NCBI RefSeq assembly: GCF_003315205.1
Contig: NZ_QNRR01000007.1
Coordinates: 248,001-312,000 of the forward strand
DNA: 64,000 nt
Source of the DNA: Roseimicrobium gellanilyticum
GTDB lineage: Bacteria > Verrucomicrobiota > Verrucomicrobiia > Verrucomicrobiales > Verrucomicrobiaceae
Direction of reading: 5' to 3'
Made by a program: the position numbers and the translations under genes. This document shows, piece after piece, positions 47,835 to 55,100 of this stretch. Each line of letters opens with the position of its first letter. The stretch's first letter is position 1. The notes beneath the pieces are model-generated. The model had not been told where the DNA came from and searched no databases. It saw nothing but the letters and a program-made list of their open reading frames with translations.

Positions 47835-48536
47835 TTATTTCACCCAGCCGAGCATGACCGAGATGGGGATGGAACAGTTTCCGATGAGAATGACGGTGGC
47901 GAAGACCAGGGCGATGGTCTTGTAGACGGGAATGGTGCGCTCATTGGAGATGCCCACCGTCTGGAACATGCTCTGCACTCCGTGGCTCAGGTGGGACCAG
48001 AGCAGGACCATGGCAATGATGTAGAAAAGGGAGGCCGGCCACCAGGAGAAGCCCGCAATCACCATGCGGTACACGTCATGCACAGTCTCGCCGTGGAGGA
48101 CGGTCTTGTAGGTATCGTAGTCATTGCCCGCACGAACCGTGAAGTGCAGGAGGTGGTAGACGATGAAGGCCAGCAGCGTAAGCCCGCTCAGGATCATGAT
48201 GCGCGCGGAATTCGTCGTCTTGATGGTTTTGTGAACGGCGTACCGGTCGGAGCGTGCAGCCCGGTTTTCTTTGGTCACCTGGATGGTCAGCACCACGTGC
48301 ACCACCACGCAGACCAGCAGGCCGATGCGGGCAATCCAGATGCCTGCGCCATGCAGCAACGTCTGCAACGTATGCCCGTATTCATTGATGGCGTCCGGAC
48401 CTGCATACACCAGCAGGTTTCCAATCATGTGTCCGAGAACGAACACCACGAGCACCATGCCCGTGAGAGCGACCAGGATTTTCTTTCCTAAGGAAGAGCC
48501 GAGAAACGAAAAAAAAGACGGGAACAGGGAGCTCAT
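47835..48536 (-). CDS. sdhC: Succinate dehydrogenase cytochrome b subunit
   Basis: A 233-residue single membrane subunit with five spans and several His residues for two hemes (VFVLGHMIGNLLVY, VCVVVHVVLTIQV, FIVYHLLHFTVR and LLWSHLSHGVQSMF). This is the Bacillus/Bacteroidota-like b558 form, which usually works with menaquinone. I take the ATG at 48536; upstream in-frame starts (48551, 48689) add polar residues with no role. Downstream are sdhA and sdhB in order, each within 60 bases. Confidence 0.93.
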   Translation of the reverse strand: MSSLFPSFFSFLGSSLGKKILVALTGMVLVVFVLGHMIGNLLVYAGPDAINEYGHTLQTLLHGAGIWIARIGLLVCVVVHVVLTIQVTKENRAARSDRYAVHKTIKTTNSARIMILSGLTLLAFIVYHLLHFTVRAGNDYDTYKTVLHGETVHDVYRMVIAGFSWWPASLFYIIAMVLLWSHLSHGVQSMFQTVGISNERTIPVYKTIALVFATVILIGNCSIPISVMLGWVK

Positions 48537-48816
48537 GGGTGAGGATTGCATATTGGCGAACCGTCGCGCCTTGGCAAGCCTTGTCGCAGGAGATATGCCT
48601 TCATGAGACCCAGTCTCCTTTCTTTTGTGCGAAAGGCTGACCGTGGGCCCGTCCTGAGTGAGCTTGCAGGGCGCGCATGATGGCTTCATTTTTCATACGC
48701 CCGCCGGAGGCGTCCAGAGGCAGTTTGTAGGACGAAAGTCGCATGTCGTCCCGGGGTTGTCGCACATGCCCTTGGCGTATCTGGGAGACCGGATTACACT
48801 TTTGACGTTTCACCCC

Positions 48817-49059
48817 ATGTATTATCAGCCATCGCAGCTCGACGGATGCAGCGTCGTGGTCTTGCTCAAGCGGGGCTTGGGGTATGTCGTTGTGAAATCC
48901 GGATTCCTTGAATTTGACGGCGAAGAGCTTTTCCTGGCCTCAGACGACGGGAGAGTCCCTTTCTCTGAGAATGAGGTGGACTCTCTGAAGCTGGTGGCGG
49001 CGGACAATCGAATCCCGGAATGCCAGGGATTCAGACTTTTTCGGATTGAGTCGATCTGA
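48817..49059 (+). CDS. Small protein of unknown function
   Basis: An 80-residue soluble protein beginning at the ATG at 48817 (YYQPSQLDGCSVVVLLKRGL), with beta-rich segments GYVVVKSGFLEFDGEELFLA and a polar end. The open frame goes back to 48658 but that part reads as noise. I do not recognise the family. It ends before a bidirectional hairpin at 49097-49122. Confidence 0.55.
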   Translation: MYYQPSQLDGCSVVVLLKRGLGYVVVKSGFLEFDGEELFLASDDGRVPFSENEVDSLKLVAADNRIPECQGFRLFRIESI

Positions 49060-49096
49060 ACACAGAGGTCTCCGGGAGGGCTGGAGTCTAAACAAA

Positions 49097-49122
49097 AAGG
49101 GCTGACCCACAGGCCAGCCCTT
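49097..49122 (-). terminator. Rho-independent terminator-like hairpin
   Basis: AAGGGCTG (49097-49104) and CAGCCCTT (49115-49122) pair perfectly. On the minus strand the hairpin is followed by a T-run (TTTTTG), so it should terminate the Dabb gene; on the plus strand the tail TTAAA is weaker. Confidence 0.7.
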
Positions 49123-49145
49123 AAAGTCAGGTTCAGTACCCGGCC

Positions 49146-49454
49146 CTAGTGAATTGGTGACGTGTCGTACACCACCACCCGCTCGAAGAACGGTTTGCAG
49201 ATCTGAACGAAGCGCGTGTGGTGCTCGCAGTCCGTCTGGTAGTGATCGTGGTCTTCGAGGTTCTTGAAGTGCAGGAGCAGGGAGTAGTCGAAGGAGTGAT
49301 CTGTGACCGGGCGCTCGGGGGTGGGGGCGGGCTTGCCCACGAAGCCATGCACCAGGTAGGGAATCTCCTTGAGCTTGATCAGCTCGTTTTCGAAGGTGGT
49401 GCGTTGTTCCGCGGTGAGGTCCTTTTTCAGCCAGAAGTAGACGTTGTGAAGCAT
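49146..49454 (-). CDS. Dabb (stress-responsive A/B barrel) protein
   Basis: A 102-residue ferredoxin-like alpha/beta-barrel protein. MLHNVYFWLKKDLTAEQRTT and DHSFDYSLLLHFKNLEDHDH are typical, as is the YQTDCEHHTRF region. Dabb proteins form dimers and bind small organic ligands; in bacteria the role is mostly unknown. Its stop lies 24 bases before the terminator hairpin. The start is 107 bases from the divergent VCBS gene. Confidence 0.9.
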   Translation of the reverse strand: MLHNVYFWLKKDLTAEQRTTFENELIKLKEIPYLVHGFVGKPAPTPERPVTDHSFDYSLLLHFKNLEDHDHYQTDCEHHTRFVQICKPFFERVVVYDTSPIH

Positions 49455-49560
49455 GGCGTGTGTGTGGATAAGGGTTCAGGCCAGCAAGTGGCGCCGGGTG
49501 AGTTCAGCGAATTTGAAGCATGACACTGCCCGTGCAAAGCGTTTTGATGAACCTCTTTCC

Positions 49561-50811
49561 ATGAAAAACACCAGTCTTCCCCTCATGTGCGCTGCTGGAG
49601 CTGCGGCGCTTGGCATGTCCCTTCTGGCCTTCGGTCAGGAGAAGCCCGCTGCAGGTACCGCCAAACCAGCCACGGCTCCTGCTCCCAAATCCAAGCCGCA
49701 GGGCCTGAAGTTCCGGGTGCAGCAACTCCACGTGGACAACAATGAGGGTTGTGCTGTGGCGGACTACAACAAGGACGGCAAGCTCGACGTGAGTGCCGGT
49801 GAGTTCTGGTATGCCGGCCCGGAGTTCAAAGAGAAGAAGCCGGTGCGCAAGCTGCGTGCCTTCGGCAAGGACTACCTCACCAACAATGCTGAGCACGCCT
49901 GGGACGTGAATGGTGACGGATGGACGGACATTATCAGCGGCTCCTTCATGGAAGGTGAAGTCTCCTGGTATGAAAACCCCAAGGCGGAAGGTCTGGCCAA
50001 AGGTGAGCCGTGGAAGCAGCACCTGCTGGCGGACACGAAGCTCGGACAGAATGAATGGACTGCCTTCCGCGACATGGATGGTGATGGTGTGCCCGAGTTC
50101 GTAGTGAATTCATGGGGCGACAACCTTCCCATGATGTGCTGGAAGCTTGCGAAGGATGATGCGGGCAATCCCATCCTGAAGCCCTGGGTCATTCACGAGG
50201 GTGGTGACCAGACGAATGGCCACGGCATTGGATTCGGCGACATCAATGGCGATGGCACGGAGGACATCATCTTCAAGAACGGCTGGTACGAGCGTCCGAA
50301 GGACGGAGCGACCACGCAGCCATGGAAGCTGCACAATGACTTCGTCTTCTACCACGCTAGCTGCCCCATGCTGGTGAAGGACCTCAACGGTGACGGACGC
50401 AACGACATCATCTGGGGCAACGGCCACAACTACGGCCTCTGGTGGGAGGAGCGCCGCGACGACAACAAGGATGGCAGCACCAACTGGCGCACCCACCTGA
50501 TTGACGACAAATTCTCCCAGCCGCACGCCCTCGCGTGGGAGGATCTGGACAATGACGGCCAGCCTGAACTCATCACCGGCCGTCGTGTGCGGGCTCACAG
50601 CGGTGGTGACCCGGGGGACAATGATCCGGGGGTGATTCACTACTTCAAGTGGAACAAGGACGCGCAGAAGTTCTCCAAGTTCAACGTGGCGATCGACGGC
50701 CCAGGCATCGGACTTCAGATCAACGTGGCGGATCTCGATGGGAATGGCTGGAAAGACATCGTCTGCGCAGGGAAAAGCGGTACGCACATTCTCTGGAACG
50801 AAGGCAAGTAG
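49561..50811 (+). CDS. Exported FG-GAP/VCBS-repeat protein
   Basis: A 416-residue exported protein. The ATG at 49561 starts the signal peptide (MKNTSLPLMCAAGAAALGMS); the open frame from 49453 lies in the opposite gene's promoter region. After a Pro/Ala linker come calcium-binding VCBS/FG-GAP blades, each with a DxNxDGxxD-like loop: DYNKDGKLDVSAG, DVNGDGWTDIISG, DMDGDGVPEFVVN, DINGDGTEDIIFK, DLNGDGRNDIIWG and DLDNDGQPELITG, plus DLDGNGWKDIVCA. It probably folds as a beta-propeller that binds calcium. Similar proteins in these bacteria are secreted and may bind polysaccharides. Confidence 0.9.
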   Translation: MKNTSLPLMCAAGAAALGMSLLAFGQEKPAAGTAKPATAPAPKSKPQGLKFRVQQLHVDNNEGCAVADYNKDGKLDVSAGEFWYAGPEFKEKKPVRKLRAFGKDYLTNNAEHAWDVNGDGWTDIISGSFMEGEVSWYENPKAEGLAKGEPWKQHLLADTKLGQNEWTAFRDMDGDGVPEFVVNSWGDNLPMMCWKLAKDDAGNPILKPWVIHEGGDQTNGHGIGFGDINGDGTEDIIFKNGWYERPKDGATTQPWKLHNDFVFYHASCPMLVKDLNGDGRNDIIWGNGHNYGLWWEERRDDNKDGSTNWRTHLIDDKFSQPHALAWEDLDNDGQPELITGRRVRAHSGGDPGDNDPGVIHYFKWNKDAQKFSKFNVAIDGPGIGLQINVADLDGNGWKDIVCAGKSGTHILWNEGK

Positions 50812-51140
50812 AGCACGTTACGCAGGGATTCTACGAAGGGGAGGCCGCGCTGTACAGGTGCGGCTTTCTCGTGTTTTCCCAGTGAAAACCCCTGCGTGAA
50901 GGACGTTTTTGCCGCTGGAAACAGGCATGGGAAGGGGCCCTGAGGAAGGGTGGTTTGGAGTGTGAACTCCTGATATTGTATCGACTAAAAAATTCTCCAG
51001 AAGTACTGTTTTCCCTAGGGAAAACACTGATCTGACGGATGAAGAAATTTTTGGAAGTTGCTGCTTCTATCTCAAATTCCTGTTGACGAAGAGCCGTTTT
51101 TTTCAATAGCCTGTGCGGGTTAACTTCAAACCCGATCCCT
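50812..51140. other. Intergenic region with two related palindromes
   Basis: About 330 bases with no gene. It holds TGTTTTCCC-TAGGGAAAACA type palindromes at 50872-50889 (imperfect) and 51007-51026 (perfect 20 bases). A weak TTGACG at 51083-51088 may be a -35 box for the SWIB gene. Just after the VCBS gene a GCCGC/GCGGC stem around 50844-50864 could end that transcript. Confidence 0.5.
51007..51026. promoter_or_regulatory. Perfect 20-base palindrome, candidate operator
   Basis: TGTTTTCCCT and AGGGAAAACA abut with no spacer, 114 bases before the SWIB start. An imperfect relative, GTTTTCCCAGTGAAAAC, lies at 50873-50889. Such symmetrical sites usually bind a dimeric regulator; the regulator is unknown. 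Confidence 0.55.
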
Positions 51141-51482
51141 ATGGCAACCAAATCCACGAAGAAAACAGCCGCTAAAAAGGCTGCTCCCAAGAAAGCCGCT
51201 GCTCCAAAGAAGGCCGCTGCTCCCAAGAAGCGCAAAGTGAATCCCGCTCTGATGAAGCCTGTGCAGCCTGATGACGTGCTCGGTGCCGTCGTCGGCAGCA
51301 AGCCCGCTCCGCGCGGCCAGATCACGAAGCGTCTCTGGGACTACATCAAGAAGAACGGCCTCCAGGACGCCAAGAACAAGCGCCAGATCAATGCTGACGA
51401 CGCCCTCAAGGCAGTGTTCGGCGGCAAGAAGTCCGTCACGATGTTCGAGATGACCAAGCTGGTCTCCAAGCACATCAAGTAA
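51141..51482 (+). CDS. SWIB/MDM2-domain protein with histone-H1-like tail
   Basis: A 113-residue basic protein. The first 33 residues are Lys/Ala/Pro repeats (AAKKAAPKKAAAPKKAAAP) like histone H1 tails. The rest is a SWIB domain: MKPVQPDDVLGAVVGSKPAP, then QITKRLWDYIKKNGLQDAKN and VTMFEMTKLVSKHIK. SWIB domains are common in Chlamydiae and relatives and are thought to act in DNA organisation. The basic tail suggests DNA binding. A strong terminator follows at 51499-51532. Confidence 0.94.
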   Translation: MATKSTKKTAAKKAAPKKAAAPKKAAAPKKRKVNPALMKPVQPDDVLGAVVGSKPAPRGQITKRLWDYIKKNGLQDAKNKRQINADDALKAVFGGKKSVTMFEMTKLVSKHIK

Positions 51483-51498
51483 ACTGCCTTTCTCGCAT

Positions 51499-51532
51499 GA
51501 GCGCGGTGGAGTGATCCACCGCGCTCTTTTTT
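51499..51532 (+). terminator. Rho-independent terminator of the SWIB gene
   Basis: A perfect 12-base stem, GAGCGCGGTGGA (51499-51510) with TCCACCGCGCTC (51515-51526), GTGA loop and a run of six T. It is the clearest terminator in the window. Confidence 0.93.
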
Positions 51533-51554
51533 GCATCCGGGGTGGCCTATCATG

Positions 51555-51575
51555 TGATGATACAATGTATCATCA
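51555..51575. promoter_or_regulatory. Inverted repeat, candidate operator
   Basis: TGATGATA (51555-51562) and TATCATCA (51568-51575) are exact inverse repeats with a five-base spacer, in the first part of the leader of the giant gene. AT-rich, unlike the surroundings. Confidence 0.4.
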
Positions 51576-51809
51576 ATGATGCGTGGTATTGACTGCGCGA
51601 TCAATGAGGCCATTGGGGAGTGATCTTGAAATCACGACGCGAGGCGTCTTTGGGCTGCGCGCAGTCCAGGGACGCTCTGCGTCACGGCCACCAGATCAAC
51701 AGGAGTTGTCACTTTCACCAAGACAAGACCACCGTGTGGCGATGTGCGTGAGGAGTTCTATTGCTTCAAGGAACGCAGGCCGATTGCACGAAATTTCTTT
51801 CCCGTTTTA

Positions 51810-51837
51810 TTGACACGCTAAATCTACATTGTATTAG
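51810..51837 (+). promoter_or_regulatory. Sigma70-like promoter candidate
   Basis: TTGACA (51810-51815), a 16-base spacer and TATTAG (51832-51837). The -35 box is perfect and the -10 box matches at four of six positions. It would give the giant gene a 5' leader of about 320 bases. Confidence 0.35.
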
Positions 51838-52164
51838 TGGGATATGTGAGCTGGCCAGAGTGCCTGGCTTGCTGGTGCCGATCCGGACGACGGAAGGTCT
51901 AGTCTGGAAATCACCTGCGCCGATCCCCGTGAGGAAGGTGCAGGACCAATGGCGGATGATGTGATGCCTTGTTTTCGAAGGCATGACCCAAGGCCGCTGT
52001 TCCGTGTCATGTCCCTTGTTCGCGACCTTCAGTCAGAATTCAGCTTTCAGATTCCCCTTGGATGGAGACGACGCTTTCTGCGTCGCCGTCGTCGTGCGGT
52101 AGCCAGCCATCCAGCATCACCAGCAGCATCACAGACAGGCAGGAGGACCAAGTCGTAGTCCGCC

Positions 52165-55100
52165 ATGCTTGATCGACTCTCCTACGTTCTGCGGCTGAGA
52201 GACCCTCTTCGCCGTCATCATCCTTACCGCATTTCCTGGCGCGCAGTGATTGGCCTTGGCAAGTTGGCCTTGCTTGCCAGCATGATGTCAGCAGCGGCAT
52301 CTGCTCAAACCAGCGGGGTGTGGAAAGTCACAGGCAACAACCTGAACTGGAGTGATCCTGCCAACTGGCAAAGCTCTGTGGCTTCAGGCATCGGCGTCAC
52401 GGCGGACTTCAGCCAGGTGAATATTCCCGGGGCGCGCAACGTCGTGCTGGATGGGCCATTCACAGTGGGCACATTAATCTTTGGAGATTCGGATGATACG
52501 CATGCGTGGACCCTGAATGGAGCCTCGACGCTGACTTTGGAGACTGCCGCCGGGATCCCTGAGATCCGGGTGGTGAACCGCACATTGACGGTGAATGCCA
52601 CGCTTGGCGGAATTCAGGGTTTCAGAAAGACGGGTGCGGGCACACTCGCGCTGGCCAATGCGGGCATCACACTTACGGGCGGCATTGCGCTGAATGAAGG
52701 GGTGCTGAGTTTCACGAATGGGGCGCTTGGCACGAACGCCGTGACGTTTGGCGGAAACGCCACCCTCACATGGGGTGCAAGTACCAATCAGGACATCTCC
52801 AGTCAGATTGTGCTTGGAGATGGTTTTACGGCCACGCTCAACACGAGCACCAACAATGTCACGCTCGCATCGGTGCTCCAGACAGGAGTCTCCGGCAATG
52901 CGGCGGTCACCAAAACCGGTGGAGGTACATTGACCCTCACTGCGGCGAATACCTGGACGGGCCTGACTCGCGTGAATGTGGGACGCCTGGTGCTCGCTGG
53001 AGGCAACAACCGCCTCGCGGCGACGTCCGGGGTTACCATTGGCCAGGCGGGCAATAGCGGTGTCCTGCAATTGGGCGATGCGAGCGGTGCGGTGAATCAA
53101 ACAGTCATCTCGCTTGCTTCGGCCGGCACTGGGACAGCAAATGCAGTGGTGGGGGGCAATGCTGCAGTCTCTACCCTGACCGTGAACGTCGCTGGCCCTG
53201 CCAGCAACTCATTCACCTTTGCAGGTCTGCTCGGAGGCGCCGGAGCGAATGAAAACAATCTGGCTCTGACCAAGGCCGGTGCTGGTACACTGGTCATCAA
53301 CAATGCCGCGAACACCTTCACGGGTGGCGTGAACATTCAGGGAGGCACCCTCGAGTTTGGTCTGGGAGCTCTGGCTGCGAATACCGTGACCTTCACGGGC
53401 AATGGCACCCTGACGTGGAACGGGACCAACACACAGGACGTGTCCTCACAGATCCGTCTCAACAACGGAGTCACAGCCTCCATCAGCGCCAACGGGAATA
53501 CCGTGACTCTTGCCACCGCATTTCAGGTGGGAACCAACAACAGCGTGACCAAGTCTGGTGGTGGCACCTTCATCATCACGGCGGCGAACACCTGGACCAA
53601 CGGTACTCGCATCAACAACGGTCGGATGATTCTGACCGGAGGTGACAACCGCCTTTCCGACCTTGGTGGCATCTCACTGGGGAATGGTGCGAACAGCGGT
53701 GTCCTGCAACTGGGCGATGCCAGCGGTGCAAGCAATCAGACCATCACGAATCTGACCATCATCGGCAACGGCACCGCCAATGCGATTGTGGGTGGCAATT
53801 CAAACATCTCGACGCTGACTCTCAATACGGATGGCATTGTGGCCTATGCCGGACTGCTGGGGGGGATCGGGGCGAATGAAAATCAGCTGGCGCTCGTGAA
53901 GGGTGGCACTGGTATCTTTGTTCTTAACGGAGAGAATACTTTCGCAGGAGATGTCACCATCAATGGTGGTTCCCTTCTCATTTCCAAGTCGGCGGCCCTC
54001 GGTTTGGGTAACAAGACGGTGCACATCCACGCGGCTGCCAATGCTCCCAGCCTGCAACTCGACGGTACCAACGGGGACATCGTCCTGGCCTCGGGCATTC
54101 GGTACGTGACGAGCAATGATGACGCGACCAATGCGGCCATCGTGAGCAAGGCAGGCAACAATGTCATCTCCGGCAGCATCGCGCCCACGACGGGCGGAGC
54201 TGGCACCGGAGCGACGCGCATCAAGGTGGAAACGGGCACGCTTACATTGGAAGGCGACATTGCGCCTGAACTGGACGTGGCGGCAGCATCAACGGTGATC
54301 CTTGATGGCGATGGCAATGGGACGGTGAGTGGCCTGATTGCAAATCACGGGGCACACACGCTGGGAATCCGCAAAGAAGGTGCTGGTACGTGGAGCTTGC
54401 TTGCCGCGAATACCTACAGCGGCCCCACTGACGTGGCTGGCGGACGTTTGAATCTCACCACGGCTCAGAGCGGCGGGGGAGCGGTGACCGTACGAGATGG
54501 TGCGACTCTGGGATTGAAGCTGGCTGCATCCGGACAAACGCTGGCCACGTCAGAGCTGACGCTCGGGGAATTGAGTGGCAGCACGCTCTCTTTTGATCTG
54601 GGTGCTTTTGCAAATCCCTCCATAGCCCTGATCACGGCACCAACGTTCATCACGCATGGACTGAATGTTCTCCATGTCTCCGGAACAGGACTCAACGTGG
54701 GGCAGTTTGCGCTCATTGATTACACGGGCTCCATTGGCGGAGATGGATTTTCGGCACTATCCTTGGGGATTCTCCCGGCGCGTGTGACGGCGAATCTGTT
54801 GAATGACACCACCAACACACAGGTGCTGCTGAACATCACCGCGTTTGACGTTCCCAAATGGATCGGTGGTGTGAACAATCAGTGGGACATTGATGACGGC
54901 ACCGGTACAGGCACGCTGAACTGGCGTGAAGTGAATAGCGGCCTGGCCACGCGCTACCTGCAGGGCAGTGGTGGCACCGACAGCGTGCTCTTTGATGACA
55001 CGGTTGGTGTGCCACTGACCGTGGATCTCACAACCACACTCACGCCTGCGACGGTGACCGTGAACACCTCCATCAATGCGTTTGTATTTGAAGGCGCGGG

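Larger units (their letters stand above)
51533..52164. other. Long leader region before the giant surface protein gene
   Basis: About 630 bases without a gene. Features seen: an inverted repeat TGATGATA-CAATG-TATCATCA at 51555-51575, a promoter-like pair at 51810-51837 and purine-rich AGGAGG at 52141-52146, 18 bases before the next ATG. Short open frames here have no protein-like composition. Confidence 0.5.

Noticed and set aside
51583-51813. 76-codon open frame in the leader of the giant gene
   Set aside because: No start context, mixed composition, and crossed by the promoter-like pair.
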